From Prevotella sp. MA2016 (GTDB lineage: Bacteria; Bacteroidota; Bacteroidia; Bacteroidales; Bacteroidaceae), in NCBI RefSeq assembly GCF_000619825.1, contig NZ_JHUW01000007.1, forward strand, positions 62,001 through 126,000: a DNA stretch of 64,000 nucleotides, given 5' to 3'. Each line of letters opens with the position of its first letter. Position 1 is the stretch's first letter. The position numbers were made by a program, and so were the translations under genes. The notes under the pieces are model-generated. The model worked only from the letters and a program-made list of their open reading frames with translations, had not been told where the DNA came from and did not search any database. Positions 26,193 through 33,599 of this stretch are shown one piece after another.

Positions 26193-29015
26193 TTACCAGA
26201 AATCATCATCAAAGTCGAATGTCTGCTGCTGTTTTTTCTTGGTGGCAGGCACTACAGGCTGGGCAGGCTTTTCGGGCACGATATCCTCCACATCAGGAGC
26301 ATCGATAGCCTCAGGATTCTGCAACAGATTTTCCTTATTAACCTGCATAGGAGCCAGCTCACGCTCATAGAAAAGTTGATACTCATCATAGGTAAGTTGG
26401 GTGCCCAATAGTGGCAGATTCTTCTCACTCAGAATGAGATGCATCACACCGGCCATACGAGCGCGTAAGGGCGCGTTGTCATACAGCATACGGGCATACT
26501 GCAAAGCCTCATCGTAGCTCAGGAATCCGCTCACCAACATTCGGTTCAGATCACCATCCTGGTCTATCTGTATCTCGAAATTGCGCACCAGGAAGTTGGT
26601 AAAGTTATAGCGCGCCAATTCGAACAGCAACTGATTCTGATTCACTGAGTCGGGATGATATACCAGCATAAACAGATAACGATCGGTGCGGTCGGTGCTC
26701 AGCGTATCGGCTTTGGTTGAATCGGCAGTCAACACGATGTCGCGCTGTGTCCACACATCGCTGATATCAAACTTTCCGCCACGCAACTTACGACCGTCCT
26801 GTACGCCCTTGACAATCATGCCTGCCAACTGACTGACCTCGCTCTCGGGATATTTCTCCACAACCTGCTGCAACTGCTGAAGACAAGCATCACCATCGCC
26901 CTCGTTAAGTGCACTCAGTCCACTAATGAACATAAACTTATCGCGATGGGCACCTTGGGCAAAACGGCTTTCCGACATAGCGGCATTATGCTTCACCTCT
27001 CCAGCACGGTCATGCTTAAAGGCATCGTAAGTGGCAGCATAGAGAGAGTCTTCCATCTGCTCGCCAAAGCGGGCATTCTCTGCATAGTATGGATCGGCAA
27101 GCAGCTGTGTCCATTCACTGTCAGTCCAGTCGGTCTTCATGCGTGCCAGGCAGTCGGCGGCTTCAGCATGCTGCCCCAAGCGCGAATAGAGCAACCACAG
27201 ATGATACCAGGCCTCATCGGCATGCTCGTAGTCGGGATAGTCAGTAGTGAGTCGGTGCAGATATCGGTAGCTCACGGGCAGACAATCCATCTTGTCTTTC
27301 AGAATGATACCCGCCTGCAGCAGACTCTCCTTAATGATTTCGTGACAGGCGGCTTGCTGTTCCTCAGTGAATGGAATCTGCGCAAGATAGTATTCGCGTT
27401 TGTGAGGATCGAGTGCAACAGTATCCTTAGTCTCCTCCACCAGCTCGTCGTGTTGTGACAGACTATCTTCCTCAGCCTCATCGGATGATGGCACATGGAG
27501 TACCGTTTTATTACTTCGTCGCCAGTTGTCGATATTCTCTCGACGGCCCCACTTACGTTGGAAAGTGACCTTACCCTGACTCACAGCCGTGGGGTTATAG
27601 AAATACCAGGTGCCGGGTGATGGCTGATGGGTGATGGTGGATGGCTGCTGGCGGCGATTGGAAAAGTTATCGGCTGCCTGCAATTCCGGCAACTGGGTGT
27701 CAGCCTGAGTAGCAAGCTCTGCATCACGCGCCTCTTTCTCTTGCTGTTTCAGCGCAGCAATCACACGGTCGATAGCCTGATTGCGCGCCTTCTCATCCAT
27801 CTTCGCCAGCGCCAAAAGCGAGTCTTGCAGATGGATGGCCTCAGTATGTGGCACCAACTCGTCGAGCACCTTCGAGCGCTGCGAGAGTTCTTCGTAATCC
27901 TTGCGCTCCTTATCCAACAGTCCGATGGCCTCACCATAGGAACGCTGAGCATCAGCAAACTGTTCGCGCTGCCAGTACAGATTGCCAAGGGTGAGCAACA
28001 GCACTCCCTTCTCAATACCATTACGAGTAGATTTCTTGTTACCTTGCTCGTAGGCCGTGATAGCTTGCAGGGTGTCGCCCTGTGCCAGGTGGATATTGCC
28101 TATAGCATAATACACCTGGTCAAGGTATTCAGCATTGTTATCATTGGCAGCCATACGCTTCAGACGACTAATCATCTGCCGACCATTATTCTTGGCTAGC
28201 ACCTCGGTCTGAGCTATACGGGCATTGAACTCAAGTTCGTAAGGCGGACTGCAGCGTATCACACGACTGTAAGCCTGATAAGCCTGCTGCTGATGGCCCT
28301 GCAGGTTTTCTATTTGCCCCATCAGAAACCACATACGGGCGCGCTGCGTCTTGCAGCGCTCGTGCTTGATGGCCTTGCGCAGGTAGGGGGTAGCCTTGTC
28401 GTACTGGGCGGTAGTGATGTAATAGTTGGCATAGGTATAGTCCCAATCTTTCACTGCACGAAAGTCCATCGAGTCGCGGCTCATGTTGCGTATCACGTCT
28501 TCAGCATCATATCGCCATCCCAACATGGTGAAGCTTTTAGCCAGCCAGGCACGCGCCAGTCCGCTGCGCATCGGATTGCCCTGATACAGGCGTGCCATAT
28601 ACGAGAAGGTGGCGGCAGACTCTTCGAACTGTCCCATCTGAAACTGTGCCTTACCCATCATGAGCCAGGCTTTCCACAAGAAGGGATTCCACTCCCTACC
28701 CTTCTCCTTGATGCTATGGCGCTGGATGGCTTTCTCCATCTTCTCCACCGTACGCTCATAGTTTGCCTGACCGATATCGCGACTAGCCTTGAGTCCAACC
28801 GGATAGAGGGGCAACAGTTCGGTGTAGTTGTCCTTGTGACCTTTCTCTTTTTCAAGATTTCCGTCGATAAAGGCCATGTGCCCATTATAATAGGTATTAT
28901 AACGGGCGTTGAAAGCATGCCAGAATCGACTCTTGGGGGTATTTTTTTGCGTAGAACAGCCTACTATCGCCAGCGCGATAGTAAGAATCATCATCATGTT
29001 CTTCGCCCTATCCAT
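26193..29015 (-). CDS. porW: PorW/SprE-type lipoprotein of the type IX secretion system
   Basis: 940 residues. The lipoprotein signal ends in LAIVGC. The start is the ATG at 29015; a GTG codon just before it only extends the frame. The sequence after the Cys (RFWHAFNARYNTYYNGHMAF) and the many TPR-like helices through about residue 430 and again from 540 match the PorW/SprE family, required for T9SS-dependent secretion and, in Flavobacterium, gliding. TWYFYNPTAVSQGK in the middle is also typical. Odd: just before that motif, residues QQPSTITHQPSP are encoded by a GATGG-type tandem repeat (27615-27651). Confidence 0.85.
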   Translation of the reverse strand: MDRAKNMMMILTIALAIVGCSTQKNTPKSRFWHAFNARYNTYYNGHMAFIDGNLEKEKGHKDNYTELLPLYPVGLKASRDIGQANYERTVEKMEKAIQRHSIKEKGREWNPFLWKAWLMMGKAQFQMGQFEESAATFSYMARLYQGNPMRSGLARAWLAKSFTMLGWRYDAEDVIRNMSRDSMDFRAVKDWDYTYANYYITTAQYDKATPYLRKAIKHERCKTQRARMWFLMGQIENLQGHQQQAYQAYSRVIRCSPPYELEFNARIAQTEVLAKNNGRQMISRLKRMAANDNNAEYLDQVYYAIGNIHLAQGDTLQAITAYEQGNKKSTRNGIEKGVLLLTLGNLYWQREQFADAQRSYGEAIGLLDKERKDYEELSQRSKVLDELVPHTEAIHLQDSLLALAKMDEKARNQAIDRVIAALKQQEKEARDAELATQADTQLPELQAADNFSNRRQQPSTITHQPSPGTWYFYNPTAVSQGKVTFQRKWGRRENIDNWRRSNKTVLHVPSSDEAEEDSLSQHDELVEETKDTVALDPHKREYYLAQIPFTEEQQAACHEIIKESLLQAGIILKDKMDCLPVSYRYLHRLTTDYPDYEHADEAWYHLWLLYSRLGQHAEAADCLARMKTDWTDSEWTQLLADPYYAENARFGEQMEDSLYAATYDAFKHDRAGEVKHNAAMSESRFAQGAHRDKFMFISGLSALNEGDGDACLQQLQQVVEKYPESEVSQLAGMIVKGVQDGRKLRGGKFDISDVWTQRDIVLTADSTKADTLSTDRTDRYLFMLVYHPDSVNQNQLLFELARYNFTNFLVRNFEIQIDQDGDLNRMLVSGFLSYDEALQYARMLYDNAPLRARMAGVMHLILSEKNLPLLGTQLTYDEYQLFYERELAPMQVNKENLLQNPEAIDAPDVEDIVPEKPAQPVVPATKKKQQQTFDFDDDFW
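27615..27651. repeat. Tandem (G)GTGATGG-type repeat inside porW
   Basis: Units GTGATGG, CTGATGG, GTGATGG, TGGATGG follow each other in frame. They encode a Pro/Ser/Thr-rich linker between two helical parts of PorW. Confidence 0.7.
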
Positions 29016-29018
29016 CAC

Positions 29019-29216
29019 TCAACTCTCAACACTTTTCGATTTCTTCTTTTCCTCTATCAAGCAGTGTATCTTGCACGAACCTTCGTCGGCTGCAGTACAG
29101 GTAGAGCAGTCGTGACCTGTGACTATCTGGTCGTTACTCTTATCAAACATGTTGGCCACAAGGGCTATCAGGCCCAATGCCAACAACATGGCTACACACA
29201 CTAACGCAAACGTCAT
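29019..29216 (-). CDS. Small membrane protein with four-Cys motif
   Basis: 65 residues from the ATG at 29216 (a TTG three codons earlier is less likely). One N-terminal membrane helix (ALVCVAMLLALGLIALVANM) is followed by a short hydrophilic part with Cys37, Cys40, Cys48 and Cys52 (CSTC then SCKIHC), and a Lys/Ser tail. The Cys spacing could bind a metal or an iron-sulfur cluster, resembling FeoB-associated Cys-rich proteins; I cannot assign a family. It sits between aroA (16 bp) and porW (3 bp), so it is probably co-expressed with the T9SS genes. Its ATG lies in the AT-rich junction repeat. Confidence 0.75.
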   Translation of the reverse strand: MTFALVCVAMLLALGLIALVANMFDKSNDQIVTGHDCSTCTAADEGSCKIHCLIEEKKKSKSVES

Positions 29217-29232
29217 AATTGTCAATTATCAA

Positions 29233-30486
29233 TTATAAATTATCAATTTCAAATCCTGAAGATTTGAGATCGTCCCAGAATTTAGGATAAGACTTAGTCA
29301 CCACTTGTGGATTGTTGATAATGAGTCCACTGGTCTTCATGGCATAGGGTGCAAAAGCCAATGCCATGCGATGGTCTTCATAGGTGTCGATGCCAGCTTC
29401 GAGGTTGGGCTCACAGCACTCACCGTCCCAGTATAATTCACTATCGTTGGCATCATGTATCACGTAACCCAGCTTCAGCATCTCTGTCTTCAGGGCAGCG
29501 ATACGGTCGGTCTCCTTGATTTTCAAGGTAGACAGTCCTTTAAAGTGGAAGGGGATATCGAGCGCAGCACAAGTCACGACAAAAGTCTGAGCCAAATCGG
29601 GCGCATTCACAAAGTCGTACTCCAACTTCGACACGCCGCGACCATTCTTTTTCAGTGTCACCATCTGCGGCACACCCTTAGTCTGGGTTTCGAATGTAGT
29701 CTTAACGCCCAGCAAACTGAAGATGTAACGAGTGGTAGAATCACCCTGCATCGAGCCATCCATCAGACCAGTGAGCTTCACTTCGGCATCACGGTCGTTC
29801 GAGAGTGCCACCATCTCATACCAGTAGCTGGCACCACTCCAGTCACTCTCTATGTAGTAATCACGATTCTTATAAGGTTTGTGAGCCACGGTGATGGTGT
29901 CTGCCGAACTCCACTTGGCTTCAGCACCAAACTCGCCCATCATCCACAATGTAAGGTCGATATAAGGGCGCGATATGATGTCGCCTGTGAGCTGCAGGGT
30001 GAGCCCCTCCTTAAGCATAGGACCTATCATAAGCAGAGCAGAGATATACTGCGAACTCACATTACCCGGTATCTCCAACTGTCCGCCAACAAACTGACTG
30101 CCAATAATCTTCAGAGGCGGAAAGCCCTCCTCGCCTACATACTCAATCTGAGCCCCCAACTTACGCAGGGCATCAACGAGGATGGATATCGGACGGTGCT
30201 TCATGCGCTCTGTACCTGTAATTATATGCGTACCGCTCATCACGCTCAAATAGGCGGTCATAAAGCGCATGGCTGTGCCTGCAGCCTTGATGTTTATCTC
30301 GTCGGGCATATCGCGCAAGGCATCGATAATCACCTCAGTATCGTCGCAATCGCTCAGATTCCGAGGCAGATTGCTACCTCCGCTAAGGGCATAGATAATG
30401 AGCGCACGATTGGATATGCTTTTGGATGCTGGCAACTGGATGGTCTGAGCCAAACGTTCAGGTGCCGTGAGTCTATATTGCTTCAT
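29233..30486 (-). CDS. aroA: 3-phosphoshikimate 1-carboxyvinyltransferase (EPSP synthase)
   Basis: 417 residues. It joins shikimate-3-phosphate and phosphoenolpyruvate in the shikimate pathway, in the cytoplasm. Motifs: LPASKSISNRALI at the N-terminus, AGTAMRFMTAYLS (usual GTAMRP/GTAxRF site), SSQYISALLMIGP, and KETDRIAALKTEMLKLG. EDHRMALAFAP near the C-terminus completes the active site. It is first in the run leading to porW, porX and tsaE. Its last codons and TAA are formed by the AT-rich junction repeat. Confidence 0.96.
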   Translation of the reverse strand: MKQYRLTAPERLAQTIQLPASKSISNRALIIYALSGGSNLPRNLSDCDDTEVIIDALRDMPDEINIKAAGTAMRFMTAYLSVMSGTHIITGTERMKHRPISILVDALRKLGAQIEYVGEEGFPPLKIIGSQFVGGQLEIPGNVSSQYISALLMIGPMLKEGLTLQLTGDIISRPYIDLTLWMMGEFGAEAKWSSADTITVAHKPYKNRDYYIESDWSGASYWYEMVALSNDRDAEVKLTGLMDGSMQGDSTTRYIFSLLGVKTTFETQTKGVPQMVTLKKNGRGVSKLEYDFVNAPDLAQTFVVTCAALDIPFHFKGLSTLKIKETDRIAALKTEMLKLGYVIHDANDSELYWDGECCEPNLEAGIDTYEDHRMALAFAPYAMKTSGLIINNPQVVTKSYPKFWDDLKSSGFEIDNL

Positions 30487-30515
30487 TGTCTTGTATCTGT
30501 CGATTTAATTGCATG

Positions 30516-30523
30516 CAAAGATA
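30516..30523 (-). promoter_or_regulatory. -7 box of aroA operon
   Basis: Minus-strand TATCTTTG, 29 nt before the aroA ATG. No TTTG at the expected upstream distance was seen. Confidence 0.55.
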
Positions 30524-30594
30524 CGCATTTTCGGCCACTAAGCACGCATTTTCACACATTTTATTACTATTATCCTCTTAATGTGTGTTAATCC

Positions 30595-30626
30595 TTGTGC
30601 GAGTTCGTATTTTTTTTATACTTTTG
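30595..30626 (+). promoter_or_regulatory. Promoter of pectate lyase gene
   Basis: TTG at 30595-30597, 21 nt, TACTTTTG at 30619-30626. The transcript start near 30630 supports the ATG at 30655. Confidence 0.65.
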
Positions 30627-30654
30627 CAGCCAGAACAAAACAATTTTATACGAT

Positions 30655-31737
30655 ATGAACTACATGAAATCTACTCTACTGGCAGCCATCATTGGCCTCA
30701 TGCCTATCGTACCAGCTAACGCACAAAGCGATAAGGTACTGAAAGAAAAGAATCCTGAGTTTTTCAAAACCGAAGAAGCTCGCCGTATCGGCGACCAGCT
30801 ACTGATTTGGCAGCGCAACACAGGCGGCTGGCCCAAGAACGTAGATATGGTGACACCACTCTCCGACCAACAGCGCGAGGTGATCATCAAGGATAAGCAG
30901 GTGACCGACGACTCGACAATCGACAACGGTGCTACCACCATGCAAATGAACTTCTTGGCACGATTGTATCAGCAGACTAAGGATGAGCACTATCGCGAGG
31001 CTTTCAAGAAGGGTGTAAACTACATTTTGGACGGACAGTACGAAAACGGCGGATGGCCACAGTTCTGGCCTACCCAGCGCGACTATCAGGTGCAGATAAC
31101 CTACAACGACGATGCTATTGTGAATATTCTGACCATGATGCGCGACATACTGAATGGCAAGGAGCAGTATGCCGGACTGAGCGACGAGAAGCTGAACGCG
31201 CAGATCGATAAGTCGTTTAAGAAAGGTATTGAATGCATTCTGAACACGCAGATAAAGATTGACGACACGCTGACCGTATGGTGCCAGCAGCACGACCGCA
31301 AGACACTCTACCCTACTTATGCCCGCGCCTACGAACTGCCCTCATACTGCTCGATGGAGAGTGCCAGCATCGTACGATTCCTGATGAGCCTGCCCAACCC
31401 CGACGAGCGCGTACGACGCTCTATCCACAGCGCTATGGCTTGGTTTGAGAAGAATAAGATTACAGGCTACCGACTGGTGAAGATTGGTAAGAAAGGTGAG
31501 CCTGGAGCCGACACTCGCCTGGTGCCCGACCCCAAAGCCGGCCCACTGTGGGCACGCTTCTACGACCTGCTGAACTGCCAGCCGTTTGTATGCGACCGCG
31601 ATGGCATGCCCCGCAAGCACCTTTCGGACATCGGCCCTGAGCGCCGCAATGGCTACAGCTGGTACAACGACCGTCCAGCAACGCTGTATGAAAAGTACGA
31701 AAAATGGAAAAATAAGTGGGAAAACAAGAAAAAGTGA
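30655..31737 (+). CDS. Secreted pectate lyase, PL10 family
   Basis: 360 residues from 30655; the ATG at 30664 would also leave the signal peptide intact (MKSTLLAAIIGLMPIVPANAQ). It cleaves polygalacturonate by beta-elimination. PL10 stretches are clear: WQRNTGGWPKNVDM, STIDNGATTMQMNFLARLYQ (catalytic-site region), GGWPQFWPTQRDYQVQITYNDDA, and TLYPTYARAYELPSYCSMESA. The family has an (alpha/alpha) toroid rather than a beta-helix. No carbohydrate-binding module and no clear type IX C-terminal domain were seen. It is a single-gene unit followed by the tRNA-Pro promoter; it points to pectin use. Confidence 0.92.
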   Translation: MNYMKSTLLAAIIGLMPIVPANAQSDKVLKEKNPEFFKTEEARRIGDQLLIWQRNTGGWPKNVDMVTPLSDQQREVIIKDKQVTDDSTIDNGATTMQMNFLARLYQQTKDEHYREAFKKGVNYILDGQYENGGWPQFWPTQRDYQVQITYNDDAIVNILTMMRDILNGKEQYAGLSDEKLNAQIDKSFKKGIECILNTQIKIDDTLTVWCQQHDRKTLYPTYARAYELPSYCSMESASIVRFLMSLPNPDERVRRSIHSAMAWFEKNKITGYRLVKIGKKGEPGADTRLVPDPKAGPLWARFYDLLNCQPFVCDRDGMPRKHLSDIGPERRNGYSWYNDRPATLYEKYEKWKNKWENKKK

Positions 31738-31745
31738 CCCAAAAA

Positions 31746-31777
31746 TTTGGTTAGTTCAAAAAAACCACGTACCTTTG
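31746..31777 (+). promoter_or_regulatory. Promoter of tRNA-Pro
   Basis: TTTG 31746-31749, 20 nt, TACCTTTG 31770-31777. Full consensus match; the tRNA begins at 31823. Confidence 0.78.
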
Positions 31778-31822
31778 CACCCGCATTCGACAATAACGGT
31801 CGGTTGCAGCCGAATTTTGGAT

Positions 31823-31895
31823 CGGGATTTAGCGCAGTTGGTAGCGCACACGTCTGGGGGGCGCGAGGTCGCTGGTTCGAGTCCAGTAATCCCGA
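31823..31895 (+). tRNA. tRNA-Pro (anticodon GGG)
   Basis: A complete cloverleaf: acceptor CGGGATT/AATCCCG with the C1-G72 pair typical of tRNA-Pro, D stem GCGC/GCGC, anticodon loop CTGGGGG (anticodon GGG at 31856-31858), T arm with TTCGAGT, discriminator A31895, then CA encoded. The anticodon stem CACGT/GCGCG has an A-C mismatch at its second pair and a T-G at the last. Confidence 0.92.
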
Positions 31896-31902
31896 CATAA
31901 AT

Positions 31903-31936
31903 AGCGAGAGAATCGAAAGATTCCCTCGCTTTTTTG
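31903..31936 (+). terminator. tRNA-Pro terminator
   Basis: AGCGAG-A-GAATC pairs with GATTC-C-CTCGCT around a GAAA tetraloop, followed by a run of T. Confidence 0.9.
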
Positions 31937-31953
31937 TTTATTATACTTTTGAC

Positions 31954-32649
31954 TTAATAATGTTTCTGGGCGTCGATGATGAAATGGAAGGTTTCACCAT
32001 CTACAGGGATGTTAAGCAGCAGATACTTGGTGCTGACGTGCTTGATGGCAATGAAACCTTCGTGCTCCTCGTCGGCAAAGATGGTGTTAGCACGCCAGTA
32101 GCCCTCGCTGATGCGCCTCTTCTCAGCATGACGCTCAGCCTCGGCCTCATCAATTCTCTTCTCGCGATGCACATCGTTCCAAAACTGCTGGCGCTCGTCG
32201 GTCTCGCCAATGCTCTCTACACCTGCCACCACCAGTTCGGTCAGAAAACTGCCCCACCACATAGAGCGGCTCACTTTTTTTGAATATTTCTCTGGCGTGT
32301 ATATAGTCAGCTGATCGCGCTCCATACCTGTAGTGTCGCCTTTGGCCAGGAATCGCTCCGTGCGATAGCGGGTGTATTTACTATCATTGCCAGGAATGGC
32401 GAATGCCTCGGCAGTGATGGTCTTAGGTTCAAACACAAAAGCCCTACCACTCTCATTGATGATAGAGATGTGGGGCTCGAAAATACCACCTACAGTGGGA
32501 TCAACCACCACGGTGATGCCACGATGTGAACAGAAGAACACGTGGCGGTCGTTCTTCACAAACGTGCGATAGGTCTTGGTGTCGGTTTCGGCCAAGGCTG
32601 CAGTAATGCAAAAAAATGCCATCATGAAGCATAACAAAACTTTCTTCAT
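31954..32649 (-). CDS. Secreted protein of unknown function
   Basis: 231 residues. Signal peptide MKKVLLCFMMAFFCITAALA, cut before ETDTKTY. I do not recognise a family. Residues about 25-120 look like a beta-rich domain (FFCSHRGITVVVDPTVGG and PHISIINESGRAFVFEPKTI). A helical, charged stretch follows at about 160-190 (EKRIDEAEAERHAEKRRI), then more beta sequence to the end. It has no lipobox and no transmembrane strand pattern, so it is probably periplasmic or exported. Its own promoter lies at 32675-32704; it converges with the tRNA-Pro terminator. Confidence 0.75.
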   Translation of the reverse strand: MKKVLLCFMMAFFCITAALAETDTKTYRTFVKNDRHVFFCSHRGITVVVDPTVGGIFEPHISIINESGRAFVFEPKTITAEAFAIPGNDSKYTRYRTERFLAKGDTTGMERDQLTIYTPEKYSKKVSRSMWWGSFLTELVVAGVESIGETDERQQFWNDVHREKRIDEAEAERHAEKRRISEGYWRANTIFADEEHEGFIAIKHVSTKYLLLNIPVDGETFHFIIDAQKHY

Positions 32650-32674
32650 ACACTAATAGGTTTAAATGATACTG

Positions 32675-32704
32675 CAAAAGTATAACTTTCTAGCGATAAC
32701 ACAA
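32675..32704 (-). promoter_or_regulatory. Promoter of the secreted unknown protein
   Basis: Minus strand TTG (32704-32702), 19 nt, TACTTTTG (32682-32675); the ATG at 32649 follows 25 nt later. Confidence 0.6.
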
Positions 32705-32851
32705 GAAAGAATTCTCCTAAAAGCCAGTAGGGAATTCCCTAAAGTTATCAAATCCCCGAAACCACGAAAGGTTTTACGATTTTTCACTATCGGAAACCAG
32801 AATTATAGAGAAAGTTTTATTACATATAAGTTGCATTTTAATCGAAAGAAA

Positions 32852-32883
32852 TTTGGTAATTCCGAATAATGTTTGTAATTTTG
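32852..32883 (+). promoter_or_regulatory. Promoter of the MORN-like gene
   Basis: TTTG 32852-32855, 20 nt, TAATTTTG 32876-32883. Full match; it overlaps a longer upstream frame and so places the start at 32911. Confidence 0.75.
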
Positions 32884-32910
32884 CGGGCCGAAAAAAAGAA
32901 CAGCAAAAAC

Positions 32911-33591
32911 ATGTGTAAGATTAACGGACTGATGATTAGACTTACTGGTAGGTTACCAAAGGGACACAGATTTTATTGTGGTCGCTACCACCGTGGTAGA
33001 GCTAAATTCATTTATATACCAACTCACGGCCGCCATGTACTAGACGGCAAATTCAGCTACAAACGGAAACTGGAACACGGAAGGTATCGCAAGGCCGAAG
33101 GCAGATACGAACGCAACATAAAAACTGGCAAGTGGAGCTTTGTCAGGTCGGGCCGCAACACCACGATACGCTTAGAGGCCAACTTCAAGAATGGAGCTCT
33201 TGATGGCGACTTGCTGTACACATGCGAAGAAAGAACCATCGCAGGATCTATGCGCACCAACCTCAAGATGACCATCGCCGATGGAAAGGTGAAGGGCGCG
33301 ATAGAAGGCAAGTTTGGCAAGGGCAGTTTCTCTGGCAGATGCGACGATAATGGTCAGCCACATGGTACATGGAGTGTAGTTATCAAAAAGCTATTACACT
33401 CTAACGACGAGCTTCGCGAGGTCTGGCGCCATGGCAATCTGGTATATACCGACCTGCAGGAAGAGGAGAAATATCCTAACCCAGAAGCCAGTTTCTTCCG
33501 CGCACGCTTTAACTATATCCTTAGTGAAGACATCAACCGCCTACTGAGCATCGCTCCTCAAGGTTCGCGCAACATTTCGCTGGCAATATAG
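32911..33591 (+). CDS. MORN-repeat-like basic protein
   Basis: 226 residues. The start at 32911 (MCKINGLMIRL) is chosen because the promoter lies within the longer frame starting at 32869. No signal peptide, so probably cytoplasmic. Short beta-hairpin repeats are visible: LDGKFSYKRKLEHGRYRKAEGRYERNIKTGKWSF is broken here into GKFSYKRKLEHGRYRK and GRYERNIKTGKWSF, then GALDGDLLYTCEE, GKVKGAIEGKFGKGSF, GQPHGTWSVVIKK. This is the YxGxxxxGxxxGxG style of MORN/YwqK-type repeats. Function is unknown. It is rich in Lys, Arg and Gly. It stands alone and converges with the GH2-like gene. Confidence 0.7.
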   Translation: MCKINGLMIRLTGRLPKGHRFYCGRYHRGRAKFIYIPTHGRHVLDGKFSYKRKLEHGRYRKAEGRYERNIKTGKWSFVRSGRNTTIRLEANFKNGALDGDLLYTCEERTIAGSMRTNLKMTIADGKVKGAIEGKFGKGSFSGRCDDNGQPHGTWSVVIKKLLHSNDELREVWRHGNLVYTDLQEEEKYPNPEASFFRARFNYILSEDINRLLSIAPQGSRNISLAI

Positions 33592-33599
33592 CATAAGCG

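Noticed and set aside
29455..30591. Plus-strand frame of 378 codons
   Set aside because: It is fully antisense to aroA, which has all family motifs; no signal or domain seen.
32666..32869. Plus-strand frame of 67 codons
   Set aside because: It sits between two promoters facing away from each other; Lys/Phe/Asn-rich translation is typical of AT-rich spacer.
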